Below are positions 32,105 to 41,233 of a stretch of 51,593 bases of DNA, piece after piece. This DNA comes from an uncultured Prevotellaceae bacterium. GTDB taxonomy: Bacteria; Bacteroidota; Bacteroidia; Bacteroidales; Bacteroidaceae. The notes below the pieces were generated by a model. The model ran no database searches, was not told the DNA's origin, and saw nothing but the letters and a program-made list of their open reading frames with translations. Made by a program: the position numbers and the translations under genes. The DNA is taken from NCBI GenBank assembly GCA_902790625.1, contig CADASP010000032.1, forward strand, positions 1-51,593. The letters are read 5' to 3'. Position 1 is the first letter of the stretch. Each line of letters opens with the position of its first letter.

Positions 32105-33856
32105 TTAATTATTATACAGACCCTTGTCGTACTTGTAGTCGGGATGCTCTTTCAGGTAGAGGTCGAGTTCCTTCGGTCGAAGAATCAAGCAGTCGATGCG
32201 CAGGATGCGGTCGTAGTTCATGCGCTCCTTGTTGGTGACACTGCTGTTGATGCGCATGTAGGGGTAATAGTTGCCCGTGCCGAAGTATGCCATGGGGAAC
32301 GTGTAGTCGCCCAGATAAATGGTGTCGATCTTCGTGGTATCGCTCTGGAAGGTTGACTCTACCGTCCAGTCTTTGATGCGGTCTTGGTTCTTGCCGTTGC
32401 TGTCCACGCTGCCCAGTGTCACGGTGAAGCGATTGGGCTTCACCTCGTTGTTGGGGTTCACAATGTTGGCGGGCACCATCACGATGTAGATGCTGTAGGT
32501 GGTGGAGCGGACATCGGGGAGATAGAACACCACGCCAGGATTGGTGCTCTGGCTGATGGGCAACACCTCCATGTAGGAATTGTTCGAGAGCTTGCCGCTG
32601 ATTTCGGGGTTTTGCGTCTCTGGTGCCACAAACGTATGAGGTGTGTCGGAAGTGCTGAGGGTGCTGGCGAGCATTCGGCTGTTTTCGCCCTCAACGATGA
32701 TTTCGGGGTTCCATGTGGTCCAGGAGCGCATGCGGAGACTGTCGGTGACCCATGCGGCGCCATTGCTGTTGACCTGGCGGATGGCACCTTCGAAGAGCCG
32801 TGCGGCATCTTCGGCATACACCTTGGTCCTCATGGTGCTGTAGAGGGAGTCCACCTGCAGCCTCTCGCCCGTCTGCAGCGTGTTCAGCTTCCTGTTGTCG
32901 TAGATGTTGTTGTTGTAGAACAGGTCGGAAAGCAACATCGTGTAGACGATGGAGTCGCGGAGATAATCGACATCCTTGATGATGATGCTCTCCTTCTTCT
33001 GCTCTGTGGTCGACGTGTTCTCCATGAACTCAAAGCTGCGGAAATAGTTGTAGTATTTCTCTATCTTCTCACGTGCTTCGTGCCAAGCCTTGTTAGTGGG
33101 TACGAGCATGGTGTAGTTGCTGTCTTCGCGATTGATGAAGGCTTGGAACCGTGTGAAGAGGGTGTTGTGCTCGTCGAACACGGAGTCGAGATAGGTGATT
33201 TGTCCGTTCTCGGTGGGGCCGACGACGCTCTTGTCGACGTTCAGCTTCTTCACGTTGTTGCTGCGGAAGAAGTCGGCGATGGAGTCGAGGGGATAGAGGC
33301 CGCTGTTGAGCGATTCGAAGATGTTGCTCTTAAACGGGATGCCACCCCCCAGCTGATGTATCACACCATTGCGGCTGGCCAGGTTGGGGCGGGTGATGTT
33401 GATGTCCTGTATGGAGTAGTTGCCGTTGCCACCGAAGTGCATCATCTTCTCGTTGAGCGTGATGACGCGCTCGTCGACCTGCCCCGAGGCGGGGTAGTTG
33501 TTGCGGGCGATGTGGTTGCGCACGAACTCATTCTCCAGGCGGTCCCAGCCGTAAGAATCGACGGTGGCAAAGTCGAAGGTGCCGTTGGCGGGAGCCCAGA
33601 CGGTGTAGGTCTGCGAGGTGTTGAGCACATAGTCGTAGCTGACCTTCTTCAGCAGCGAGGCAAACTGCGTCAGGTTCTCGTTCTGCTCGATGTTCTCCCA
33701 CAGCGTCTTCTGCTGTGAGTCGAGGATGGAGCTGTCGTCCTGATAATGGTTGGTCCAGTCGGAGCAGGCAGTCAGCGACAGGGCCGTGAGGGCTGCGGCA
33801 ATGCCGCAGCACGCAGTACCCCTCCGCAATATACGATTGTTATTTATACGCTTCAT
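32105..33856 (-). CDS. fasciclin (FAS1) domain lipoprotein A
   Basis: A 583-residue lipoprotein (lipobox L-T-A-C in ALSLTACSDWTNHY). FAS1 motifs are YTVWAPANGTFDF near residue 90 and YTMLVPTNKAWHEA near 250, each followed by VRNHIARNNY or a similar strand and helix pattern, indicating two FAS1 domains. Residues ~390-540 form a beta-rich region (VVFYLPDVRSTTYSIYIVMV, KPNRFTVTLGSVDSNGK) like a jelly roll. FAS1 domains mediate adhesion in other proteins. It sits between the second fasciclin gene and SusC 1 with 30-40 nt spacers, so it is part of the same operon. Confidence 0.85.
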   Translation of the reverse strand: MKRINNNRILRRGTACCGIAAALTALSLTACSDWTNHYQDDSSILDSQQKTLWENIEQNENLTQFASLLKKVSYDYVLNTSQTYTVWAPANGTFDFATVDSYGWDRLENEFVRNHIARNNYPASGQVDERVITLNEKMMHFGGNGNYSIQDINITRPNLASRNGVIHQLGGGIPFKSNIFESLNSGLYPLDSIADFFRSNNVKKLNVDKSVVGPTENGQITYLDSVFDEHNTLFTRFQAFINREDSNYTMLVPTNKAWHEAREKIEKYYNYFRSFEFMENTSTTEQKKESIIIKDVDYLRDSIVYTMLLSDLFYNNNIYDNRKLNTLQTGERLQVDSLYSTMRTKVYAEDAARLFEGAIRQVNSNGAAWVTDSLRMRSWTTWNPEIIVEGENSRMLASTLSTSDTPHTFVAPETQNPEISGKLSNNSYMEVLPISQSTNPGVVFYLPDVRSTTYSIYIVMVPANIVNPNNEVKPNRFTVTLGSVDSNGKNQDRIKDWTVESTFQSDTTKIDTIYLGDYTFPMAYFGTGNYYPYMRINSSVTNKERMNYDRILRIDCLILRPKELDLYLKEHPDYKYDKGLYNN

Positions 33857-33896
33857 AATTATCTGTTTTCATTGTTCATTTATTATTTAGGCCAGC

Positions 33897-35963
33897 TTAG
33901 TACATGTCCTCTGCGTAGCGTGTGTTGTTGTACACATTCTCCGGGCAGAACTCGATGTAGTCCAAGTGGAACTGGTGATGGTCGGCATCAAGCACGCTCT
34001 TGAAGCGCAGCCAGTACTCGCCCTGCTTGAACTCTTGGCGAGCAATGATGCGGCGCAGGTCCTTGGGGTTGTTGCGGGCATAGTTGCCCGAGTTGATGCC
34101 CACGGTGTAATAGAGTGGGCCGCGCATATAACCCAGGTTGCGCATGTTGGCGTCGCTCTCAATGCCTTTGTCGTCGAGCTTCGTCCAGTTGCACCAGCCA
34201 GTGATGATGTCGGGGTCGAGGTTGGCGTTGTCGGCCGACACGTGACGCATGTCGAGCGGGATGTCGAGGGCCTTCATCGTTTTCAGCTCCGACGAACTTC
34301 CCATATAGAATTGCAGCATGCCGCGCTGCTCGTTGCCCTCGGCGGTATATCCGATGCGCAACTCGTAGGTGCCCTCTGGCACCGGCGGCAACCGCATGGC
34401 AAAGTCGTAGTGACCCTTGCAGTTGAATTCGTCGCCTTGGTAGTTGCTCCAGCCACTGCTCTGTCCGGGCAGGTAGTAGAGTCGGGTGTCGTCGCCGTTG
34501 TAGATGACGATGTTCTTCAGGAATCCCGGTGGCATGCGTATGTAGCTGCCGCTGAGGTCGCCGTCGGTGCCTGTCTTGCCGCCGTTGAGGGCGTTCACCT
34601 CGCTGTCGCTGATGCGGCGGAAGGAGTTCGACATCATCTCGCCCAGGAAGGCGGTGTCGTCGAAGCGCAGACGCTCGTTCAGGGCGCCATGTGGCACTTT
34701 CACGTCGTAGGCAAGCATATTCTTCAGGGGATGGATATAGCCATTATAGGATGCCACCTGTCCGCTGATGCCCACCAGCTCCACACCGTCGAACAGCACG
34801 GTGTGCATGCTGCTGGAACCCAGCTCGGCCACCATGTCGGTGAGCGAGTTGTTGGCAATCCAGCGGTTCACCATCAGCTTGTTGCTGTTTCGGGTGATCT
34901 TCAGGAGCGTATAGGGGAGCATGGTCTCGTAATACTCCACCAGCGTCACCTTCGAAATCTGGTTGTGGGGGTTCACCAGCTTGTCGTAGGGGAGCTTGAA
35001 GTTCAGGATGTGGTAGCGCACAAACATGCTCAGGGTGTTCCAGGGGTTCTTGTAGTCGTCTCCCGTGCTTATCTGGATGTTGTTGCTGCGAGCATAGTCA
35101 TACCAGCCGCCGTCGGCATCGCCCGAATGGGCATAGACGCTGTCGGCGTAGGCCTTCAGCGAGTTGATGTCGGTGATGCCATGCTCCTTCAGCACATCGT
35201 CGGTCTCGGCAAAGATGGTGTAGCCCAGCTCGCACTTCTCGGGTACATAGAATGGTGGTTTTGTGTTTATGACGGGCTCAAAATCCGTTCGGCTGATATC
35301 CGTCAAAGAGTCGGCGAGGCCCGTAAGCTTCAATGCCTGCGAGAACAGGGTGAACTGGTCGGGGTGGTTCTCCATCTCGCCTACGATGAGCATGTTCGAG
35401 CGGCGTATGACGCAGTCGATCTCGTGCAGCACGCCGTTCTCCAGCTCATTGTCCATGCTGGTGATGGCCGAGGCACGGCTGATGAGCACGGCGCCCGATT
35501 CTGGGTCGATGTTGGTGTTGATGTCGCGTCCCAGCATGGTTTTGATGGTCATGCCGTTGCCCATGTTGACGCCCATCACCTCGGTCGCCAGCAGGTGGAA
35601 GAGGGCGATGTCCTTGCAGAGCGAATCGGTGAGTCCCTCCAGTCCGCGCTGTGTCATGCCGTTGTGGGGGTTCTCAATGTTCACCGGGTCGTCGTAGAGG
35701 CTGTCGAGATATTCTGCTACGGCCTCATTCGTGGGAGCGAAACAGGTGTAGGTGCCGTAGGCCGACAATATCTTGTCGTAGCCGATGCGTGTCAGGATGT
35801 AGTTGAAATCGCTGAATTGCTCGGGACGATTGGCCAGATAGTCTTCGATGGTCTCGCCGGTGAAGGTGTATAGGTTCGATTCGTCGATGTCCTCCTTACA
35901 GCTGCTGGTGAAGAGGAGCAAGAAATTGAATAACGACAATAATAAAATATACTTCGGCTTCAT
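33897..35963 (-). CDS. fasciclin (FAS1) domain lipoprotein B
   Basis: A 688-residue lipoprotein with signal MKPKYILLLSLFNFLLLFTSSC. The first FAS1 domain has TYTCFAPTNEAVAEYLDSL and DIALFHLLATEVMGV. The second covers ~210-450 (YTIFAETDDVLKEHGI, FVRYHILNFKLPYDK, and LKITRNSNKLMVNRWI). A C-terminal beta domain (LYYLPGQSSGWSNYQGDE, YELRIGYTAEGNEQRGMLQF, FRFKSVLDADHHQFHLDYIE region) resembles the DUF5108 or jelly-roll tail of Bacteroides fasciclins. The same tail layout appears in lipoprotein A. It is 27 nt after SusD 2 and 40 nt before lipoprotein A. Confidence 0.85.
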   Translation of the reverse strand: MKPKYILLLSLFNFLLLFTSSCKEDIDESNLYTFTGETIEDYLANRPEQFSDFNYILTRIGYDKILSAYGTYTCFAPTNEAVAEYLDSLYDDPVNIENPHNGMTQRGLEGLTDSLCKDIALFHLLATEVMGVNMGNGMTIKTMLGRDINTNIDPESGAVLISRASAITSMDNELENGVLHEIDCVIRRSNMLIVGEMENHPDQFTLFSQALKLTGLADSLTDISRTDFEPVINTKPPFYVPEKCELGYTIFAETDDVLKEHGITDINSLKAYADSVYAHSGDADGGWYDYARSNNIQISTGDDYKNPWNTLSMFVRYHILNFKLPYDKLVNPHNQISKVTLVEYYETMLPYTLLKITRNSNKLMVNRWIANNSLTDMVAELGSSSMHTVLFDGVELVGISGQVASYNGYIHPLKNMLAYDVKVPHGALNERLRFDDTAFLGEMMSNSFRRISDSEVNALNGGKTGTDGDLSGSYIRMPPGFLKNIVIYNGDDTRLYYLPGQSSGWSNYQGDEFNCKGHYDFAMRLPPVPEGTYELRIGYTAEGNEQRGMLQFYMGSSSELKTMKALDIPLDMRHVSADNANLDPDIITGWCNWTKLDDKGIESDANMRNLGYMRGPLYYTVGINSGNYARNNPKDLRRIIARQEFKQGEYWLRFKSVLDADHHQFHLDYIEFCPENVYNNTRYAEDMY

Positions 35964-35990
35964 AATATCTGAATTGTTTGATTGATTCCT

Positions 35991-37757
35991 TTAATTCTTC
36001 GAAGTTGTCTTTTCTTGGATGTAGACGGGGTTCTGCTTGAGCAGTTTGTTCACCTTCGTCTCGCTCTCTTCCAAAGGCCAATAGAGGAAAGGCTCGCCCT
36101 TCATCTTGTAGGATACGGCATCGCCTTCGCCACTGCTTCCGTATTTGCGGATGATCATGTTGAGCATGGGCTTGTAGAGTTCGGGCCAAGTGGCTTGGTC
36201 GGCCAGCTTCTGGTTGATGTCGACGCCATCCATGTGTCGGTAGCAATAGCGCATCAGGTCCCACCAGCGTTTGCCCTCGAAGCAGAGTTCACGCTCACGC
36301 TCGTTGAGCACCAGCATCTCAAACTCGTCCTTCGACTTGAACGAGGTGTATTTCAGGGTGTCGATGGCAGTCTTGAGCATCGAGCGCTTGTTGACGGCCT
36401 GCACCAGGTCGAAGGCTTGCTTCAGCACCAGGTCGCTGTCGTTGGCTGCCGTTTGCACCAGGGCTTCGGCCTTGATGAGCATGACATCGGGCAAGCGGTA
36501 GACAATCCAGTTCTGCCTGAACTCCCTGAATGCCCTGCTGTTGCTCTTTGCCACGCCAACAGTGCTTTTTGTATCCACCAGGGTACCAGAGTTGTCGACC
36601 ATCTTCCTGATGCTCAGCTGCTGTGCCTCCTCGTTGTTGGCATCATAGACATTGTTCCAGAAGCGGTAGTCGTTTTTCGTCAGGTAAATCTTCTTTCCCT
36701 GGTCGGTGTCGGCATTCTTGTCGATGGCGTTGAAGATGGGCGAGGCCATCAGGATGCTCGTCTGGCTGTAGCTGTTCTCGTTGCCCGACTGGTAGTAATA
36801 GTTCTCCAGTGCTTGGTTGGAGTTGTCGCGCCCGTTGTACTGCCACTCCAAGATGCTCTCGTGGGTGTTTCCTCCATCTGAGTTGAACAGGTTGTTGAAG
36901 GCGATGGAGAATTCTTCGAGATGATACTTGTCGTCCTTCTTGTCGGTGATGTCTACCTCTTTGTTCAGCTCATAGTAGGCATGCTTGGCATTGATGACCG
37001 AGTCGCTGAAGACGATGGCCTGCTGGTAGTCGGCCTGGCTGTGGGTCATGGATGCTCGCCACAGATAGATGTCGGCCATCAGGGCATGCACGGCATCGCG
37101 TGTGAAATATCCCCAGTTGCGCCAGTCGTTGCGCCCGTAGGCTCCCGAACGCATGATGTAGGCTCGGGCGTCGTTCAGGTCGTCGAGGCAATTCTGCAGC
37201 ACCGTTGCGGGTGCGCTCTGCTCTATCGGCTCCACCTCGCTGTCGTTTTCATACGACTTGTTGGTGTAGGGGACATCGCGGAAGGCACGCACCAGATAGA
37301 AGTAGCACAAGGAGCGCAGGGCCAGCATCTGTGCCCTCACCACCTGGTAGTCGCCCTGTGTGAACTCCGGGTCTTCGGCCATCACGTCTTGGGCATGGTT
37401 GAGCACGATGTTGCAGTTGTTGATGACTTTATAGAAAGCTCCCCATGAGTTGTATTTGCACGTGGGCAGCAGGTTGACGGCTGCGATGTTGTCGAGGGTG
37501 TTGTCGTTGTAGTTGGTGAGCTTCACCAATTCGTCCGACCGGAAAGCACCCCACATGATGGCCCGCTCCTGAATGTCGTAGTTGAGCATGGATTGGTAGC
37601 ATCCGTCCACCATCTGGTCAACATCGCCCTTGGTCTTCCAGAACTCCGAGTCGACGATGCGGTCGGTGGGGTAGATGGTGAGGAAGTCGTTGCAACTGCA
37701 GAACAGTAGAACCAAACAATTAAAAAATGAAAGTATGAAAAAATGCTTCAGTCTCAT
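35991..37757 (-). CDS. SusD/RagB-like surface lipoprotein (SusD 2)
   Basis: A 588-residue lipoprotein: MRLKHFFILSFFNCLVLLFCSC with lipobox F-C-S-C. Clear RagB/SusD landmarks are CNDFLTIYPTDRIVDSEFWK, VDQMVDGCYQSML, AQMLALRSLCYFYLVRAFRDVPY, RDAVHALMADIYLWRASM, NWIVYRLPDVMLIKAEALVQ, ERERELCFEGKRWWDLMRYC and PLEESETKVNKLLKQNPVY. It pairs with SusC 2, 38 nt upstream in transcription order. Start 37757 is set by the signal peptide; the open frame to 37871 overlaps SusC 2. Its first 40 coding bases match those of SusC 1 at about 36 positions. Confidence 0.92.
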   Translation of the reverse strand: MRLKHFFILSFFNCLVLLFCSCNDFLTIYPTDRIVDSEFWKTKGDVDQMVDGCYQSMLNYDIQERAIMWGAFRSDELVKLTNYNDNTLDNIAAVNLLPTCKYNSWGAFYKVINNCNIVLNHAQDVMAEDPEFTQGDYQVVRAQMLALRSLCYFYLVRAFRDVPYTNKSYENDSEVEPIEQSAPATVLQNCLDDLNDARAYIMRSGAYGRNDWRNWGYFTRDAVHALMADIYLWRASMTHSQADYQQAIVFSDSVINAKHAYYELNKEVDITDKKDDKYHLEEFSIAFNNLFNSDGGNTHESILEWQYNGRDNSNQALENYYYQSGNENSYSQTSILMASPIFNAIDKNADTDQGKKIYLTKNDYRFWNNVYDANNEEAQQLSIRKMVDNSGTLVDTKSTVGVAKSNSRAFREFRQNWIVYRLPDVMLIKAEALVQTAANDSDLVLKQAFDLVQAVNKRSMLKTAIDTLKYTSFKSKDEFEMLVLNERERELCFEGKRWWDLMRYCYRHMDGVDINQKLADQATWPELYKPMLNMIIRKYGSSGEGDAVSYKMKGEPFLYWPLEESETKVNKLLKQNPVYIQEKTTSKN

Positions 37758-37795
37758 AATGCTTAATTTTTTAATTTTTTTAATTTTCCAATTGC

Positions 37796-40700
37796 TTAGA
37801 ATCCCACCATGATGTTCATCGTCACCGACTTGCTTCGTGGTGTCTGCGAGTTGTCGTAGGCAATTCCCCACGAGCCGGGCGAGTGCTCAGGATCGGTGCC
37901 GCTGTACTTGCTCCAGCAGAAGAGGTTCTGTCCAGAGATGCTGGCCTGCAGGCGCCGCAGTCCCAGAGGCTTCAGCTTGGCAGCGGGTACGTTGTACGAC
38001 AGCTGCACGTAGCTCATGCGCACAAACGAGGCGTCCTCCACATAGCGGTCGCTGCCCAGCCAGTTGTAGCCCGTGTCGAACATGGCGCGCGGAATCTCCG
38101 TCACGTCGCCGTTCTTGCGCCATCGCCAGTTCACGGCCGAGCTTTGGTTGTAGGCATTGAACATTTCTTCCAGCTTCATCTTGGCCGAGTTGACAATCTT
38201 GATGCCCTGACGGTAGCTGAAGCTGGTCTTGAGCGACCATTCGCCATACTGCAGGTTGAATCCGAATCCACCGTTGAGGTGTGGGTTGGAGTTGCCTAAG
38301 TAGACGATGTCGAGCGAGTTGATTTGTCCGTCGTTGTTCACGTCCTCGTAGATGGCGTCGCCGCCCTGGAACTCGTAGGTAGAGGTGCCATTGTTGAAAT
38401 TATAGACTTGGCGTATGGGCAGTCCTTTCGAGTCCATCATCACCTTGCCTTGGTCGTCGATGGCTATGGGCGCCGTCTTTCCCTTGGCCAGGAATTCGTT
38501 GTTGATATAGTCGCGCAGCTGCTCACCAGTCCATTTCTTGCTTTCCTTCATGTTGATGAGGTACTCGTAGGTGTACTGATAGACGCCTTTGTAGCGCAGT
38601 CCGTAGATGGAGCCCAGCGGGTTGCCCTTTTGTATGCGGTTCAGATACTGTCCTCTGCTGCTGGGGTCCCACTCCGAGTTGATGCTTTCGAGCACGCTCT
38701 CGTCCATGTCGACGATTTCGTTGAAGTTTTGCGAAATGTTGAAGTTGGCGCTGAGCGAGAACTTGCCCAGCTGAATGAGTTTCCTCACCGAGATGTTCAG
38801 CTCCCATCCTTTGTTGGTCATCTCGCCCACGTTGGCCCATGCCAGCGAGCTGAAGCCCATCGAGGTGGGGATGCGCACTCCTCCCATCAGCAGGTCTTTC
38901 GTGCGCTTGTAGTAGTAGTTGAAGTCGCCCGTGAGCTTGTCGTCGAAGAATCCGAAGTCGCCACCAATATTATATTGTGTGGTGCGCTCCCACTTCAGCT
39001 GGTCTAAGCGCAGGCCATCGAGATAGGTGACGCTGTGCTTTTTGGCGAGGTCGCCATAGACGCCTGTGGTGTTGTACTTGGCGTATTGCAGGTACTGTCC
39101 ATCGGGCTGTCGGCCCACGATACCCCATGAGGGTCGGAACGAGAGCATCGACAGATATTTGCGGCTCCATTTCATGAAAGGCTCGTCGCTGATGTTCCAT
39201 CGGGCGGAGATGCCGGGGAACCAGCCCCACTTCTTGTCGTTGCCAAACTTGGTGGTACCGTCGGCACGCATGGAGAAGTCGAAGGCATATTTCGATTTGT
39301 AGGAGAAGTGTCCACTGTAGGTGAACGACATCGACCTCCACTGTCCGTTGCCGGTGCTCATCTTTTCAATGGCGGTGTCAACCGTTGGCGATGTGGTGCC
39401 GTTGGGTGCGTTGCGGTTCACCACCGTCTGGCTGTTGTCGTTGCCCGATGTCAGCTCCCATCGTCCCAGCATGGTGGCCAAGAGGTCTTCGTTGTTGAAA
39501 TGGGGGTTGAAGGTCAGCGTGTGGCGTGTGGTGAAGGCCAGCGAGTTGTAGTCGTAGACCTCCGAGCGGTTGTAGTCGCCGTCGTTCCATCCTCGTGTCG
39601 ACAGCGAGCCGGGCAGGTATTTGGGTTCGCTCTTCGAGAAGATGTCCATGTATACCAGTCCCGTGTAGTTGAGCTGTGTGCTGTGGTCGTCCTTGCCCAT
39701 GAGGTAGTAGTCGAGCCTGAATTCGGGCGATATGCGGTAGGTCTTCTCGTCGCGCCAAGCCAGGTGTGCTATGGCCACGGGGTTGCCCAGGTCGCGCATG
39801 GCGCTCAGCTGTGCTGCCGAGGTGCCTGGCACCATCGAGCCAGCATCGTTGGAGTTGGCATAGCCTGCCGCGCTGCGCTGTGCCTCGGTGGGGTTGGGCA
39901 GCATGATGTAGAACTCGTTGGTGTTGTTGCCCAGGGCATCCTGACGGTAGACCGACATGTTGGGCGAGAGCTGCTGCGCACGTCCCAGGATGTTGTCGTC
40001 GTAGTTGCGGTGGTTGGCGGTGTAGGTCAGGGGGAAGGTGGTGCGGAAGACGATGCGGTCGCTGACGAAGTAGTCGAGGGCGAGCTTCGTGGTGAAGCGG
40101 TCGAGCGTCTGCTTGATGATGGTGCCGTTCTGGTGGTCGTAGCCTGCCGACACGCGGAAGTTGGCCTTCTCGCCACCACCGGTGATGGTCAGGTAGTGGT
40201 ACTGGCTCCATCCCGTCTGTTGCACCTCTTTCACCCAGTCGGTGTTGTTGTTCCAGTTTTCAAACTCGTCCCACGAGCGGTTGTAGTTCAGCTCGTTGAT
40301 GCCCGTGGTGGCGGTGGCGCTTTGCGAGGGGTTGTAATACATCTCCTTGAGCATCATGGTGTAGTCGTCGCCATTCAGCAGGTTGTAGCCCTTGGGCTGC
40401 CAGCTGGTCTGCACGCGCAGCGAGTAGTCCACGCGGGTGGCACCGCGGGCGCCACGCTTGGTGCGGATGCTGATGACACCATTGGCGCCGCGCGAACCCC
40501 AGATGGCGGTGGCGGCGGCATCCTTCAGCACCTGTATGTCCTCGATGTCCGACGGGTTCACCGAGAGCAGCGAGGCGTAGGTCTCCTCGTTGGCGTTCTG
40601 GAAGTCGAAGTTGGCGTCGGGGTTGTCGAAGATGTTTCCGTCGACGACGATGAGTGGCTCTGCCGAGCCGTTGATGCTGGTGACACCACGCAGACGCATG

Positions 40701-41212
40701 GAGGTGCCGGCACCCAGGTTACCCGAGTTGGCCACGATGTCGAGTCCGGCAATCTGTCCTTGCAGTGCCTCGTCGGCCGATGTGAAGGCCAGACCTTCCA
40801 CCTCGGCCATGTTGAATGTCTGTGCTGCCACCGACACCTCGCGCTCGGGGATGGCCAGACCGCCTTGGTTGAACTTGCGCTTGGCCGTAATCGTCACCTC
40901 CTTGATGGTGGTGGCATCCTTCAGCGTGATGTTGAAGCGCGTGCGGTCGCCAATGGGCAGTGTCACGGTCTGGTAGCCCACGTAGGATATCCTCAGCTTG
41001 TTCTTCTTGTTCTTGATGGCCAACGAGAAGTTGCCGTTCAGGTCGGTTTGCGCAAACGAGACGTTGCGGTTGTTGGCGTCAATCTCGATGACGTTACACA
41101 TCATCACCGGCCCGAATGCGTCGGAGATGGTGCCCGAGATACGTGCTTCCTGCGCCGCTGCGAAGAAGGTGAAGCTGAACAATGAAAATATGATGATGAG
41201 TAGTCGTTTCAT
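37796..41212 (-). CDS. SusC/RagA-family TonB-dependent outer-membrane transporter (SusC 2)
   Basis: An 1138-residue importer. Signal peptide MKRLLIIIFSLFSFTFFAAAQ, then a carboxypeptidase D-regulatory-like domain (ARISGTISDAFGPVMMCNV ... LRISYVGYQTVTLPI), TonB-box-like ATTIKEVTITAKR, and a plug with RLRGVTSINGSAEPLIVVDG and SDIEDIQVLKDAAATAIWGS followed by RGANGVISIRTKRG. The barrel ends SVTMNIMVGF with a terminal Phe. It differs from SusC 1 throughout, so the two pairs are old paralogues or independent arrivals. Spacing to the fasciclin gene upstream is 21 nt and to SusD 2 is 38 nt. Confidence 0.93.
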   Translation of the reverse strand: MKRLLIIIFSLFSFTFFAAAQEARISGTISDAFGPVMMCNVIEIDANNRNVSFAQTDLNGNFSLAIKNKKNKLRISYVGYQTVTLPIGDRTRFNITLKDATTIKEVTITAKRKFNQGGLAIPEREVSVAAQTFNMAEVEGLAFTSADEALQGQIAGLDIVANSGNLGAGTSMRLRGVTSINGSAEPLIVVDGNIFDNPDANFDFQNANEETYASLLSVNPSDIEDIQVLKDAAATAIWGSRGANGVISIRTKRGARGATRVDYSLRVQTSWQPKGYNLLNGDDYTMMLKEMYYNPSQSATATTGINELNYNRSWDEFENWNNNTDWVKEVQQTGWSQYHYLTITGGGEKANFRVSAGYDHQNGTIIKQTLDRFTTKLALDYFVSDRIVFRTTFPLTYTANHRNYDDNILGRAQQLSPNMSVYRQDALGNNTNEFYIMLPNPTEAQRSAAGYANSNDAGSMVPGTSAAQLSAMRDLGNPVAIAHLAWRDEKTYRISPEFRLDYYLMGKDDHSTQLNYTGLVYMDIFSKSEPKYLPGSLSTRGWNDGDYNRSEVYDYNSLAFTTRHTLTFNPHFNNEDLLATMLGRWELTSGNDNSQTVVNRNAPNGTTSPTVDTAIEKMSTGNGQWRSMSFTYSGHFSYKSKYAFDFSMRADGTTKFGNDKKWGWFPGISARWNISDEPFMKWSRKYLSMLSFRPSWGIVGRQPDGQYLQYAKYNTTGVYGDLAKKHSVTYLDGLRLDQLKWERTTQYNIGGDFGFFDDKLTGDFNYYYKRTKDLLMGGVRIPTSMGFSSLAWANVGEMTNKGWELNISVRKLIQLGKFSLSANFNISQNFNEIVDMDESVLESINSEWDPSSRGQYLNRIQKGNPLGSIYGLRYKGVYQYTYEYLINMKESKKWTGEQLRDYINNEFLAKGKTAPIAIDDQGKVMMDSKGLPIRQVYNFNNGTSTYEFQGGDAIYEDVNNDGQINSLDIVYLGNSNPHLNGGFGFNLQYGEWSLKTSFSYRQGIKIVNSAKMKLEEMFNAYNQSSAVNWRWRKNGDVTEIPRAMFDTGYNWLGSDRYVEDASFVRMSYVQLSYNVPAAKLKPLGLRRLQASISGQNLFCWSKYSGTDPEHSPGSWGIAYDNSQTPRSKSVTMNIMVGF

Positions 41213-41233
41213 AGTCGTTTACTTTTTTTGTTT

